Assembly (NCBI GenBank): GCA_000727475.1
Contig: KL647315.1
Coordinates: forward strand, 424,406-488,405
DNA from: Sarcocystis neurona
Taxonomy: Eukaryota > Apicomplexa > Conoidasida > Eucoccidiorida > Sarcocystidae
Direction: 5' to 3'
Length of the DNA stretch: 64,000 nt
The translations under genes were made by a program, and so were the position numbers. This document shows, piece by piece, positions 26,003-38,348 of the stretch; position 1 is the first letter of the stretch, and every line of letters starts with the position of its first letter. The notes under the pieces are model-generated. The model was not told where the DNA came from. It did no database searches and saw nothing but the letters and a program-made list of their open reading frames with translations.

Positions 26003-26258
26003 GGTGACTTTAACCCGCGTCACCTCTCTCGACGGTACGCCACGCCGAGTGAAACACCGCAGTCCTCGAGCCTGCAATATGATCCTATCCTGCAGGAATC
26101 ATTTCTCTTTTAACAATATTGTGCGACTGTTGGTGACCGTAACCCGCGTTACCTTCTCGACGCTACACCATGGCGAGTAAAACACCGCAGTCCTCGAGCC
26201 CGTTATACGATCCTATCCTGCAAGGATCATTTCTGTTCTAGCAATGTGGTGCTACTGC
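26003..26258. repeat. Two-copy 129-bp tandem duplication with conserved hairpins
   Basis: Copy 1 starts at 26003 and copy 2 at 26132. Both carry an AACCCGCGT box, the element AAACACCGCAGTCCTCGAGC and GATCCTATCCTGCA. Each copy begins with an inverted repeat: GGTGAC with GTCACC in copy 1, and GGTGAC with GTTACC in copy 2, where the change keeps a G-U pair in RNA. A second hairpin is GATCCT-loop-AGGATC in copy 2, with a one-base bulge in copy 1. Function is unknown. Confidence 0.8.
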
Positions 26259-27785
26259 TCATGCTGGGACGTGTGACACTGCTGTTCCTGATGATACAAC
26301 CACCCTGCAAAGCGCAGAAATTGACCTTCCGCTGCAGCGTGTAACCCACGCCCACAATATATACTGGTGCGGAGTCCATCACGAGACACAAACCGTGCAG
26401 CTGCGATATGGATTACGCAGCAAGGCCACCAAACTCGCTGCTCTTCCCGGCCACTGTCATCCCATTTCGGACGCCGATCAGGTCAGAGTCAAGCTTCCAG
26501 GTCCTAGTGCACGGTACCAAATCAGACCCTCTATGAGATATCTCCCTTCCACCGCTGCCCTGCTGTTCCTCACCGTGCAGGGTTCGAAGCGGATCAGAAA
26601 GCACGCGCGTCACGGAACGCACGTTACGGCTGCCAAAGACCCTGCCCGCAGCAAGCAGCGACGCCTCATTACAGGTACAGACACGCCGGAATACAACGTT
26701 CCACACTCAGAGCTCGACATCAGATCACGTTCTCTATCAAGCATACATATCATCAGTGCAGTGATGTTCTCCGTGTCGCGGACGTGTGTCTCCTGGTGCA
26801 CCTCCAAGATGCATCAGAATGCCACAGAGCACCCGGGCGGAGCGAAGGCAGAAGGGGAGCTGCTGGGCAACAGCGTAGCAGAGGGTGCTGGTGCTGCGAT
26901 AAATGCTGAAAGGTCCTTTAGCGTGTTCGTAGCACGGTCGTTCGTAAGAGTGATCTCAGTACCTGAAAATGAAAGCCACTCGATACGAAGACGACGGCAA
27001 TGCCACCTCACGCAAATTCTGAATGCCGCTTTCTGCAAGAACGGAGGCATGCGCTCGAACGCCTTTGTGCACAGCGGAGTGAGGCTGTGAAGGGAACAAA
27101 TCCTTTAGGACTGCCATACAGTGGTGGGGATAATTCCAGTATCCGCAACTTTGGGCCTCAGGTTCCCCAAGTACGAGCAGCGAACCTGTTGATTTGAAGG
27201 GCACTTCAAATGAGCCAGCTTGAGAAATGAGAGCGCATTGCCCTGGAGCGTTCCAAAGGAAACCACGATGTTATTCAAGTGACTCTTTCACAAACTTCTA
27301 CATCCTACAATGTAGTCAAGGACACTTAGATGAGCAGCTTATCTCCCCACAAAGTATTCGTGTAAACACAAGCAGTCCAGTACTTTGGAGACAGGCAGTA
27401 GGACACAAAACTGTACAGCCAGATCGCGTCTCTTCGCCAGAGTGGACGATGCACAAAGAAGTGGAACTTCTTGGTAGTCGGAGAAGAAGGACTATGTCAG
27501 TATCAAATATAGCTGTAAAAGGGAGCTACAGTGTATAGAATTTACACTGAATTCGTATAGTTGTTCGTGTAAAGGAGGACCTTGCCGGAACTGAAAAGTA
27601 CACTAGGTTATTGTCTCAGCCCTTCTGGCACCTCTCTATCGGGGGAAGGCTTTCAAAATTCTTGTAGAGTATATTGTTTCGAAAATCGAATGCAGTGTCC
27701 TGATTCATGTACACGTTACCCTCCTCATTCGACGTAACACTCTTGCTAAGCGGACAAGACCACAAAACTGATTACTCTGCAGAAG

Positions 27786-28312
27786 CTAAAGTCTGAGGCG
27801 TCTGCCGACTACGGATGGCATTGAAAATTCGTACAAAATTGTAGAGCATTTCTGGTCCCGGTGGTCGCCAGAACAAATGGAGATCTTCACATTACTAGCA
27901 GCGCACAAATCGCTCCGAGTGTACGATACACCCTCATGGAAGACTACGAATAGGCTACCTGTAGTATTAGATGTGTCCACCGGTACGACAAAGTGACTTG
28001 CTCCGCAGAATACAGTACCTGTTGACCTTCATCTGACAACGGTACTTTCACGTGGCCAGCGAGACTCTACAAGCGCAGTTGACGCATTTGAGGGTAAGGA
28101 GTTTTCAAAGTTAATCTCCACATTGAGTCAGGAGATACACAGCGAACACACGTAATTACATAGTAAATTATCTCATTCGATGCAAGTACATCGAATGTTG
28201 AGGGCGTACAGTCTTCACGTGGATAAAAGATTACTTCGTTAGACGGGTTTTCGTAAGCCGTCTGCAAGGTGAAGAAACGGCAGGGCAGCTTACGTGAAAT
28301 CGGTGTATACAA
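27786..28312 (-). mobile_element. Possible decayed Ty3/gypsy-like RNase H and integrase core
   Basis: On the minus strand, 28312-28067 contains FTLQTA, then a P-TFD segment, ASNEIIYY and a tryptophan before LKTPY, which parallel the RNase H pattern FTL-TDAS, P--F-S, E--Y and W---L--TPF. Immediately after, 27980-27786 has FVVPVDTSNTT and SGDHRDQKCS, which parallel the integrase HF-P---T-TA and SDRDP-F-S motifs. The catalytic DAS of RNase H is lost. Only about 90 bp separate the two blocks, so the linker and zinc domain are deleted. A further minus-strand frame at 27204-26956 with PHHCMAVLKDLFPSQP might be a displaced integrase linker. Confidence 0.4.
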
Positions 28313-29588
28313 TCAAGTCCTGCTCGGGTAGGTGTTTGTTTCTGGAGGATCTTCGGCCTCGCGTGAGGCCTCACCTGGGACTCACCTTACACGAGAGATG
28401 CGAATCGGCTGGATCTAATACTTCACACGTACTCAGACACCCATAATTGTATTGTTCACACGTGTACTTATGCGTACACCGGTGTGTACAGATGTATGCA
28501 CTCGTGCGGAAGCAAAGTGAACTCACCGATTAACGAGCCCTTATTCAATCACAGTGACTAGGTAAATATACCTTCACAAATGTAGACTGTGCACGAGATA
28601 CACTGCAACGACGCTCTCCTCCTGAGGGGTCTCTCCCACGAATTGAACGGCCGTGTTTGTTGGTGCAATTAGTGATATCTAAGAAATCTTTCACTAAAGA
28701 TAGCAGCGTGACACACTCTTTAGTTGAAGCTACTTACAGCCCTTCTTCCTAAGTGTGTCATGCCGTCGCGTCGGCACCGTGAGGCGATGCTTTACCTTTC
28801 GCGAAGCATAGGCAGAACATAAGCGTAACTGCATTCGTGCGTAAGCCTTGTGTGTGCTGATAAAATTAGATGTATGCTTCCGAGCTCTGCGGCCACGGCG
28901 GCGCGAGGGAAAACGTATGCCAGCTTGGACGCACGCAAAGAAGCGCTTCAAAGCCGCTCCACGACAAAGTTCGCCGTCGCAGGGAGCAGGCACGCGAACG
29001 CAGATCTGTAGATTTGTCTACAACGACGGATCCGTGTACACACAGACAGACGCACGTGTGGTGTCTCATGTGTGTGCAACGGCCAAAAGCACAAGCGATC
29101 CGTCCAACAAACGACAGCGCATCAGGGTTCGCTGAAAGAAGCACATGCTGGTTTGGCAATTCTTCGTCTACCAGCCCCCGCGGATTTTATCTTTGCAAAG
29201 CGGCGTCGGCAACTACCTCCACGCGTCCGGCATGGACCGGGTCGTGCCGCAGGATTCAGATGTACGTCTACTATCCGCATGTATACTCGGACGGAAGGAG
29301 CTTCTCCTTCATCTGCGTGGCCGTGAGCCCCGCTGTTGCTGTTCGGCACAGCGTTTTAAAACGGGAACACTTCAAATATATATGTGGAACTTGTACGCAC
29401 ATATGTGGAGCCACGTACACGCAGCATATGCGACTACACCGATGCCTGTCTACACATATACACACACATACGAAAGGACATATACAGATGGCCGCAAGCG
29501 AAAGCCAAAACAGATGCAGTGACGTCTAGGACTTTCCCCCCTGCAGGAGCCACGCAAGCATACGATGAAGGCGTAGCGAGTCGCCCGG
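28313..29588. other. Unassigned DNA between a retroelement remnant and possible gene 3' end
   Basis: Frames on both strands at 28.7-29.5 kb stay open for 90-220 codons (for example 28870-29529 on plus) but contain no recognisable motif. None has matched splice sites on both sides that I could verify. Confidence 0.35.
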
Positions 29589-29748
29589 CTACCCAGATCT
29601 TCCCCTGCTCGCAGCCATGCCTGCACGAGCCGTTGGCGCTTCAGCACACCCGGATGGAACCGCAACAGGAGAGGAGAGAACATTAAAAGCGAGTCTAACG
29701 GTGCCGTCTGCCGCTCCCATTACAACTGCGCGCGAGTCTTTGTCGTAC
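29589..29748 (-). CDS. Candidate terminal exon with a WD-repeat-like motif
   Basis: On the minus strand an AG acceptor at 29750-29749 (pyrimidine-rich CTCCTCGCAG) precedes a frame reading YDKDSRAVVMGAADGTVRLA, which has the look of a WD40 strand pair (V-G-ADGTVRLW), and then ends in TAG at 29591-29589. It could be the last exon of the large minus-strand gene whose main exon ends at 31698. It needs a phase-2 donor upstream, which I could not identify, so it may instead belong to a separate gene. Confidence 0.35.
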
Positions 29749-30900
29749 CTGCGAGGAGCAGAAGCATCACATACGCGTAATACTGACAGAGAGGCAATGC
29801 ACATAGAACGCGTCGAAGCGGTGGCGGCCACAAGAGAGGTAAGCGCGCAGGGTCAACTGCAGTGACGAGGAATGAACTCGCAAGTGTCACGCGGCGGCAG
29901 GGGCCCAGGCGCCTCTACACTTCCTTCCCAAGCAAGAAGGGCGCGAACGAGCAGTTCTAATACTGCTCGTGACAGTGGCACGATGTCACAAAGGATACCA
30001 GATCCACACCGCAGAAAACCACTTTTTTTAGTAGTAGTCGCCCGAAAGTCCTCTCTGCTGGGGCGCACGAAGAAAAATTCGCGCGCAAGTCGAAGCTCCT
30101 ACTTGACGGTAACGCCCCCTCCCACATCGGGCACGTAGTCCCCCCCACGTACTGACGTGCATGCGTGTTCGACGCACAGGTTTGTGTCTCTACGTGAACA
30201 AAGAAAGTCGGAAGAAAGAGACAGTGGACGCTATCCCACACCAGCCCAGGAGATCAACACACCACCCAGTCACAACAAAGCGCACCACCAGAGTCCTGGA
30301 GCAGCTCTTCGTACGCGGTGTATCGCAGCAGTAAGCATCTACGCGGAGAGCCATAAATACGGGCGCCTATACGGCTGAAAATGTACGCGCAGCACCGCAG
30401 GCGTGAAGCAGCACCGGCACATAGCGTATATATGTCTCTCTGTCATTCTTTAAAGATTACAGCCAAAGATCGCTGAAACAAGTCGCGTGTTATTGCCAAC
30501 GTATAGGCGCTGGCAGCGTGTGCTGCGCCAGCAAGAGTAGCGGAGACGAGCACGTGGACTCGAGCGGGGAAGTCTGCGAATATAGAAAGACTGTCCCGCT
30601 GTCTCTTCTCTGCCAGTGGATCATCTCCCACTTCTCAGCGTGTTGCTGTCTGCCGAACCATGCTTGCTCCACAAAAATATCGAGAAACAAGAGTGGGCAC
30701 GAGAACCTGGGGATGACGCAACGCTGGACGTGCAGCAGCAGATGTATTTCTATGCGGGCATCCTACGCACGTCCGGATTTGTCTCTGTCCACATTTGTTG
30801 GGCTTACCACATGCAGGACGCAGTTGGGTTCGACGGACGCGCAGAACTTCTTCCCGTCCAAACGCCCCGCTGCTGCGGCAGGGGCCGCGGCTGCAAAGGG
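29749..30900 (-). other. Possible further 3' exons of the large minus-strand gene, unresolved
   Basis: Minus-strand frames with mixed, protein-like composition occur at 30068-29853 (LSRAVLELLVRALLAWEG) and 30690-30490 (EKWEMIHWQRRDSGTVFLY), plus a tail ending at 30763 (KKFCASVEPNCVLHVV). Acceptors such as TATATTCGCAG and CATCCCCAG are present. I could not build one phase-consistent chain, so no CDS is drawn. Confidence 0.25.
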
Positions 30901-30974
30901 CCGTTCACACCAGCAACAAAAGACTTGTTGCCAATAAACTGCATACTGAGAGACACGGTGGTACAGCAGCAAAT

Positions 30975-31230
30975 GCAGCAACAGCGTCAGCACCAAGTGC
31001 AGCAGCAATGTCAGCAGCAAGTGCAGCAGCAGCGTCTGCAGCAAGTGCAGCAGTAGCGTCAGCACCAAGTGCAGCAGCAATGTCAGCAGCAAGTGCAGCA
31101 GCAGCGTCTGCAGCAAGTGCAGCAGCAGCGTCAGCAGCAAGTGCAGCAGCAGCGTCAGTAGAAAGTGCAGCAGGAGCATGAGCAGCAAGTGCAGCACCAG
31201 CATTAGCAGCAAGTGCAGCAGCACCGTCAG
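30975..31230. repeat. 24-bp CAG-containing tandem repeat array
   Basis: The unit GTCAGCAGCAAGTGCAGCAG (plus CAGC) recurs about ten times with variants GTCTGCAGC and GTCAGCACC. On the minus strand it reads as alternating Ala/Leu/Asp (AAALAAD), in another frame as LLHLLLT. It probably lies in or next to the 3' part of the large minus-strand gene. Confidence 0.85.
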
Positions 31231-31569
31231 CGGCAGCGGTGGTGGGAAATGGGTTGCAAGACAGAGGGCGACGGTGGAGTACAAAAGCGTGACCAGCAGC
31301 AGCCGCAGCAGCAAGGGCACTGTTCACGTTGGGATACAGATGTCATAGACAACATACAAGCTTTACCTGTTTATACAGAGGGAATATACCTGTGTATACG
31401 TATATTCCACATCTACTTGGACATCTATTTTTCCTGTTGCTGTGAACGAAGAGAAAATTCAACAGCTGCAAAGACGTAGAGAGGACACACGTACGTTTTA
31501 CTCCGCATCTGTTGCACACGAACATATACCCAAGTATACACGTCCATGCACACATGCGTCAAAGCACAC

Positions 31570-31675
31570 TTGTACATATGTATACATACACATACACATA
31601 TACACATATATATACATATACATATTATACACACATATGTGTGTATATATATATATATGTATACATGTATACTGC
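31570..31675. repeat. TA/CA microsatellite
   Basis: ACATATACATATATATAC-type repeats. The large minus-strand open frame runs through them as Tyr/Ile/Cys/Val, but the GTAAGA donor just upstream, at 31697-31696, suggests they are intronic. Confidence 0.8.
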
Positions 31676-31697
31676 AACTATGCGTTGGGTGTCTTAC

Positions 31698-34600
31698 CAC
31701 CAGCAGTCTCCACAACGCAATATCGACTTTGCTTCGTAGTGCTGTGATTCGTCTTCTCTTCTGCTGCGCTTCAAAAAGTGCCCCCACGTCACTGCTGCTG
31801 TCTCCTCCTTCTTCCCTGCCGGTGAGGCTGCTGCTGCTCCTCTGTGTGGTGCTGCTGGCGGCGCTGTAACGTGCGTCCTTCTCCTTTCTACCAAGCTTCA
31901 GCACTAGTAGGCAGCAGCTTGCAGAGCCGTTGCTGCTGCATGCGGCGTGGAGACTCCTGCTGCTGCCGTCGTCTTGTTGCCTCTCGAGCGCAACCAGTAT
32001 ACTACTCTCCCTCAGGCCGGGGACAATTGCTGCTGTTACAGCTTTCCAACGTTGCTGCTGTAGTTCTCTTTCTTCTATGCAGTCACATCCGGCTTCATGA
32101 AGAAGTCCTTGACCCGCTGCCGCTGTTGCTGTTCCGACGTGCGGCTCCGCTGCTGCTGCTGCGGGTGGTGGATGCCCCGGTGCCGCACGCGAGCAGTTCT
32201 CAGCGTCATAGTCTACTGTTGTCTTTTCCGCTGCTGCCTGGCAGGCGGTTGCTGACCTCGGGGCAGCGGTCGCTTCGTAAGTCGTCGCAGCGGCAGCAGC
32301 AGCAGCACAACTGCATGCCAAGGACGTAGCACCGAGCTGCTGCGGGGAAGCTTGCTGCAGCTGTCGATCCCACGGCACACGCGCTGCCAGCAGCCACGCC
32401 ACGCCAGCCACGACCCCGCCCTCAACAGCAGCACATTCTCCACAGTCCGCAGAAGCAGACACAGAAGCAGCAGCAACACCAGATGCAGGACTAGCAGCAG
32501 CAGCAGATGCAGCACCAGGAGAAGCGTCGCCGCAGTCTGACGCAGCAGGAGGCACCACTACAGCAACAGCAGCAGCAGGACTCACCAACGTAGTATCCGC
32601 AGCAGCAGCAACGGTGACCGATCCAGCACCAGCAGCAGCAGGAAACGATGCAGCAGTAGCAGGAGGCTCCGGCGCAGCAGCAGTAGCAGTCATACTCAGA
32701 GCAGCAGCAGCAGTCACGGTGCATGCAGCTCCTCCTGATGCCTCAGCAGGGCCCTCTTCTCCTGCAGCAGCGCAAGCCGCACTACCCCGGCGGCCTCTAC
32801 AAGCAGCTGCAGCGCCCCGCGAAGCAGCAGCAAGAGCAGCTCCGGCGCGACCCCCGCCAGTGTCTCCCGCCACATGCACACGTGAAAATTCACAGACGCC
32901 GACGAAGGCAGCGCACGCGGCGTCTGGAACTGCGCTCGGCGATGACACGTGTGCGGCACGGGATTCTTCGGTGCTGCAAGTGCTTGAAACTCCCCTTGGC
33001 GATCTGATCGCTTCTTCGGCAAGCCCCCTCCCATCTTCTGCTTTCTCCTTCTCTTTCTCCCGTGCCTCGATCTGCTGGAGTGGGATGGGAACGGAGGGGG
33101 CAGACTCTGCGCTGTCCGTCCTCTTTGTAATCTCCGCGCGGGGCGACCCAAGCGTCCTCTGCTGCACACAAGTCTTCTGCTGCATGTGCTGCTGCTGCTG
33201 CGGATGCGGGAAAAACTGATCTTCTCCTCTCCCTCCTTTTCCTCCTCCTCGCTGCTGCTGCTGCTCATCCTGCTCCTCCTGTTCTACCCGTGAACGTTGC
33301 GGCTGCACCCGCGGCGTCACCGTTGCTTCCTCTTCCTGCTCGAGAGCAGCCTCTAACAAGCGGCAATACTCGACTCCTGCTTCTTCCCATCCCTGCACGT
33401 AGGTGGTGCCCGATGAAGTCGAGCAGCAGCAGCAACAGGGGATGGCGGCGCACTCTTTGTCGTGATAGTGTCCTCGCTGCTCCTCTGCATTTCCCCTGCC
33501 GCAGCACAACAAAGCAGCATCACCACCTGAAGAACCCGTGCTGTTCGTTGCTGCATTTGTCCTCTGTGCCGTTGCTGCTGCAGCCCTGCTGCTACCTGGG
33601 AGCGTGTCTTGGCATTCTGCTGCTGCTTTTGGGCCATGCTCTGCTGCTGCGGCCATTCTTCGCTCTGTGAGCCCTGTGGGGGCGGCTGCTGCTGGCTCTG
33701 TCGCTGCAGCATGCGCTGTACAGGCCGACGAGAAGGACGCAGGCACCTTTTGTGGTGTGGCCAGGCCACAGACGAAAGAAGGGCAGCACTGGGCTCCTGC
33801 CTGCATGCGAGCGTGTTGCTGCCGCAGCTGCTGCAGTCGGCTCTTCGCAGCTCCTGCGGCTGCTGCACCAGCTGCGCCGGGGTCGGACGCCTGCTGCGTC
33901 CAGACAAGGAGCTCACTCTCCGTTACTGCGACGCAGCATAGCGGCCGGCTTGCATGTTTTCTTGCTGCTGTTCCTCCTCCTCCGCCTGCCCCTGTTCTGT
34001 CCCTCCTGGCTGCTGCAGCTGCTGCAGCGATGCCAACAGGTGAAGTGTCTGCGCTAGCAGCCACTCCAGCAACTGCAGCGCTGCCAGCACTTGCCACCGC
34101 TCTTCGAGGAGCAGCATCACCGGCTCGCGCTGGTGAAGTGGTTGTTGCTGCTGCTGTTGTCTGCGCAGGCAAATCAAAGCCGCAGATGCTCACGGAGATA
34201 ACACGAGAGCGACAGCCCCACAACGCACCTAAGCAGCGCCCACTTTCAAGCTCGAAGAACAAGACTGGACCAAGAAACGACTCTCCCACAGCCGCTGCTG
34301 CTCTTGCTAGAGCTGCTGCTTCGTCTGCCTTGCTGCTGCAGCTCCAGTCGCACCGACAAGGCAAAAAAGAGGCCCTCCTCGTCTCAGCGATGTCTCCGTC
34401 GAGGCCCCACAGGCGGCTGCTACTCTTGCTGTTGCTGCTGTCGCTGCTGCTTCTATCGCTGCGGCTGTCGCTCCTGGTGGCGCCTGTGCGATTACGAGTG
34501 CTGCTGCGCCTGTTGCCGCTGCTGCCGGTGTTGCGGCTGCCGGTATTGCTGTTGCCGGTGTTGCTGCTGCCGGTGTTGCTGCTGCCGGTACTGCTGCTGA

Positions 34601-37600
34601 TGCTTCTGCTGGGGTTGGGGCTCTGGCCCGTGAGAGCTGTATCAAAACAGGAGCAGGCGGGATTAGAGAAAAAGACGGCGTCGACAGGAGCGGGCATCCG
34701 CACAAACTGCTCTCCTAGAATTGCAGTGCTGGGTCGGCCAGCAGCGGTGGAGCCGCGATTGCCGTGCAGCAAAGCGGCTGCAGCAGACGCAGTAGGACCT
34801 TCCACCGTTTCGGGTGCTGTTGCTGTCCTCCCGAGCTGCTGTCCATTTTCCTGCGCCCTACTACTCCACTCCTCCTTTTCCCGGTGCCGCTGCTGCCCCT
34901 GCTGTCGTTGCTGCTGGTGTTGCTGCTTCTGCTCTTGTTGCTCCCTTTGCCGGTAGCGCGGCTCGTAGGCTACCAGTAGCCAGCGTTTCTCCTCGAAAAA
35001 GCTCGCAGCAGAGACGGCGTAGGCCACCTCCCTGCGTTCCACCTGCGCCTGCGGCTGCAGTGTAAAAGACTGCACTGTCTCTCTGGGGTAGCTGCCGCTG
35101 CAGCACTTGGAGTCAGCAGCAGCACTGGCAGCACGCCCAGCGGCAGCAGCAGGAGCGCCAGGGTCGAGAGAAGTCCTCCCTACCCCTGCCTCGCAAGAGG
35201 GTGCAGCGCGTGACCGGGGAGAAGGCCAAGGAGGAGGACCGATCAAAGAAGAAGAGTTGAAAAGACGAGACTGGGCGTCGTCCGACGGAAAAACAGCAGA
35301 AGAGAGAGACGGCCGCTGACGAGGGGAGGACAGAGGCGAGACGCCAGAAGACTGCGACAAAGCTGCATCCGGGGAGGCACGCAGGAAAAACGAAGGGGAG
35401 GAGGAGGAGGAGACGGGGCAGGAGGACGAAGCAGCAGGAGCACGTCGAGAAGAACAGGCACAGGGAAGGGCAAGGGGAGTGCCACGTGGAGACGCAGCAG
35501 CGAGAGGCGAGGAGGAGGGCAGCATCGGAGGTTCAGGTTGCGGGGAGCAAGCGGCAGCGGCAGGCAGTCGAAGCGACGGGGTCGAAGAGCAGCAGCGACA
35601 GGAAGTGGCGGCCTCAGAAGCGGCAGCAGACGCAGGGTGGTCAGCAGCAGCAAGTTGCTGTCTCCTCCTGCGCTGGACGTACAGAGGTATACAGGACGGC
35701 ATGCGGTACGCCACAGCTAGCTGTCGTGTCTCTAAGAAGTAGGCTCGCACGTTTCCTTCTTCGTCTCCTGCGATTATAGAGTTGTTCATCGGTGATAGCA
35801 GCACACACGGGCGCATGCGTTTCGCTCTGCTGCCGCTGCTGCCAGCGCCAACTGGTGCTACTGCGCCAGCTGCTGCTGCTGCTCTTCCGGCTGCCTGCTC
35901 CACCTGGGCAGCCAAGAAACAAGGAAAACGACATGCGGCACGAAGAGTCTGCTGCAGAGGACTCAGACAGAAGCGAGCAGCAGCCAAAGATAAGCAGCTC
36001 TGCGGAAGCCAAGGTCCTCCTGTTGTTGTAGCTGCGGCGTCTCCTGGGGCTGCAGCGCGATGCGGCAGCAACGACTCACGCAGGTTGCTGCCTCCTGGCC
36101 GTCCGGGGGGACAGCGTAACGCTGCAGCAGCAGCAGCACCTCCCGTAGAGGAGGCCCCGCATGCAACGGCAGCGGCAGAGACGCACTGAGCAGCTCCCAC
36201 CGCAGAGGAACTCGAGGAAGAGGGCGAAGAGCCGGAGGAGAAAAAGGGAGAGCAACAGGATACGGAAGAAGATGAAGAATAGGAAGAAGACGAGGAAGGG
36301 GCGGGATATAGAGGGATGCACGCGAGAGTATCGAGCGTCTGGGCAGCAAGAGCTCGAACACACCCGTCGCCGCAGCCGAGAAAGAGAACTCCTCCAGTTC
36401 CTCCTTTCACGCCTGCGACGTCATAGCAGAAGCAGCAGCAGCAGCAGCCTCCCCAGGCCCCAGGCAGCCGCAGTTCTTCGACGCACGCGCCGTAGTCCAC
36501 GCGAAATCCTTCGACGCTGTGGGCTGTACATGCAAGTATTCGTAGCCGCTGTCTTCTGCTGTTTCTCTTTCTGTCCCTTCCGGATGTCTCGTCGCTTCCT
36601 CCTCCTCCTCTTCCTCTTCCGTTTCCTCTTCGCTGCTGCTGCTGCTCCGGAGCTATCCCGCCAGCGAGTGTTGCTCCTGCTGCTGCTCCTCCTCCTCCGT
36701 CTCCTCCTCTGCGTCTTCCTTCTCCGCGTGTTTCTGCTGCCCTGCCGCTGTCTTGGCTGCTGCTGGTGCTGCCAGTCGGGCTAGGCAGTGGGAACTCTCT
36801 CTTCTCGCCACTGCTCCTCCTGCTTCTGCGGCCGCGCCACTCACTGCCGCTCTCGAAGTTGCTGCTGTTGCTGCTGCTCCTCCTTCTCCTCCTCACGCTG
36901 CTGCACCTGCGGCTGCTGTCTTCAAAGGTACCGAAGAAACTCCTGCTTCTGCTGCGCCCGCAGCGGAGGCGAGACAACAACGGAGACGCGGCCCGCCGGC
37001 CTGACTCCACAGCGGCTGCCACAGACGCCGCAGCAGTACCCCACAGCCCCGCAGTTGCTGTTGAAATGCCTTTTCCTCGAGCGCGCAGCCAGCTGGACAC
37101 TGCTGCTGCGGCTGCGGCCCTGCGGCTGCTGCTGCCATCCCCCGGGGTTCGGGTCACCAGGAAGGCCCCCATCACCGGCGGCCGCGCATCCCGCGGCAGC
37201 CACGCGGACGACGCTGCGAAGCAGACGTACTCACACCCGCTGCTGCTTCTCTCGGGCGCCTGGACGGCTGCTGTCGACGCTCCAGATGCTGCTGAGATAG
37301 GGACGGCTTCACTTGCTGCTCCTGAGGGTGCTGCTGCTGCCCTGGCTCTTGCCTGGGTCCCCGCAGAGGCTGCCTGCGCTCTTCGGGCTGGCTGTTGTGT
37401 TGCTGTTGCTACCTGCCTTGTCGCCCCTGCTGCTGTGGTGGACAGCGTCCTAGGCTGTCCATCTCCTCCTTCAGCCGTCAGCAACGGTGAGAGCAAAGAA
37501 TCGCTGCCGGGACGTCCGTCTCTCCTGTTGACTCGAACATGTGCCGTTGCTGGTGCACTTGCCGCTGCAGCTGCTGCTCCTGATGGACTTCCTGCACGAG

Positions 37601-38348
37601 GTGCTGCTGCCACTGCTGGCGAGCTGCACGCTCTTGAGGCATCTGCTGCCGCACTTGCTTGTCGACCAGCCACTGCTGTTGGTGCGCTTACGGCTGTAGG
37701 TGCTGCTGCTGTCGTTGCACGAGCAGCTGCTGGCAACGCTGCGACTGCAGCATCCGCTCCCACTAGAAACGCGTCTGCTGTCTCCACGGCGGCGCCGAGA
37801 GGAGGCTCTGTCTCGGTGCCGTCTGCTGAAGCAGCACCGACCGCAGAAGCCGCAGCAGCATCGTAAGGTGGAGAAGCAGTCGAGGCCGCAACTCGTTGAT
37901 GCGCAGTCTCTGCTGCAGCAGCGGCGGCTTGGGCGCCGCCGGCAGCGCTCGCGGGACCAGCAGCAGCAGCACCAGGTAGCGACGGCCTCGCGGAGGCCCT
38001 TGGAAGTGTAGGAGGAGGAGCAGCAGCAGGGGGCTCTGCAGCAGCGACGGCAGACGATGACGCAGCGGTGCTCCACGGGGGAGCACCAGGAGGCGTCGCT
38101 GCAGCGGCGGCGCAGAGAAGAAACGCAGCAGAGGGTGGAGAAGAAGGAGACGGAGAGCAGAGCAAAGGGAGAGTCCCAGCAGCAGCAGGAGGCAACACCG
38201 AGGGCGAGACAGCGGGTGGAGACGCAGGGGCGGAAACGGACGCAGCAGGCGCCTTGCGTCGTGGAGACGAGACCGGAGGCGAGTCACTGAACGAAGAACG
38301 GAGCAGCGGCGAGGCCCAGCCCGCGGAGACGGCGCCTGGAGCCTCCAT
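31698..38348 (-). CDS. Giant low-complexity protein with beta-propeller-like segments (main exon)
   Basis: A single minus-strand frame is open from ATG 38348-38346 to a GTAAGA donor at 31697-31696: 2,217 codons, phase 0. Most of it is Ala, Ser, Gln, Pro and Arg-rich sequence driven by CAG/CTG repeats. Between these lie short islands of ordinary sequence: LRILACTAHSVEGF (about residue 600), VLFLGCGDGCVRALAAQTLD (about 655), IIAGDEEGNVRAYFLETRQL (about 855), a FVRMPAPVDAVFF block (about 1,210), VLFFELESGRCLGALWG (about 1,360) and CCVAVTESELLVW (about 1,465). These have the hydrophobic-GDxxGxVR rhythm of WD40 blades, so I infer a beta-propeller split by huge insertions. That is inference; no family is named. 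The frame formally continues to 31425 through a microsatellite that is probably intron. Downstream exons are unresolved. The opposite strand also has long open frames, which are artefacts of the trinucleotide repeats. Confidence 0.6.
34530..34605. repeat. 15-bp tandem repeat encoding Ser-Ser-Asn-Thr-Gly
   Basis: About five copies of TTGCTGCTGCCGGTG on the plus strand. On the coding minus strand they give SSNTG units within the giant low-complexity protein. The period is a multiple of three, so copy number can change without a frameshift. Confidence 0.85.

Noticed and set aside
26280..26325. CTGATGA followed by GAAA, suggesting a hammerhead ribozyme next to the tandem hairpin repeat
   Set aside because: The bases between the two boxes do not form the required stem II, and stems I and III are not evident.
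26395..27090. Uninterrupted 231-codon plus-strand frame in non-repetitive DNA
   Set aside because: No motif, no splice context, and its complement contains possible retroelement-like segments. Length alone is not enough to call a gene.
30975..31230. Regularly spaced repeats resembling a CRISPR array
   Set aside because: There are no unique spacers. It is a CAG-based tandem minisatellite in a eukaryotic genome.
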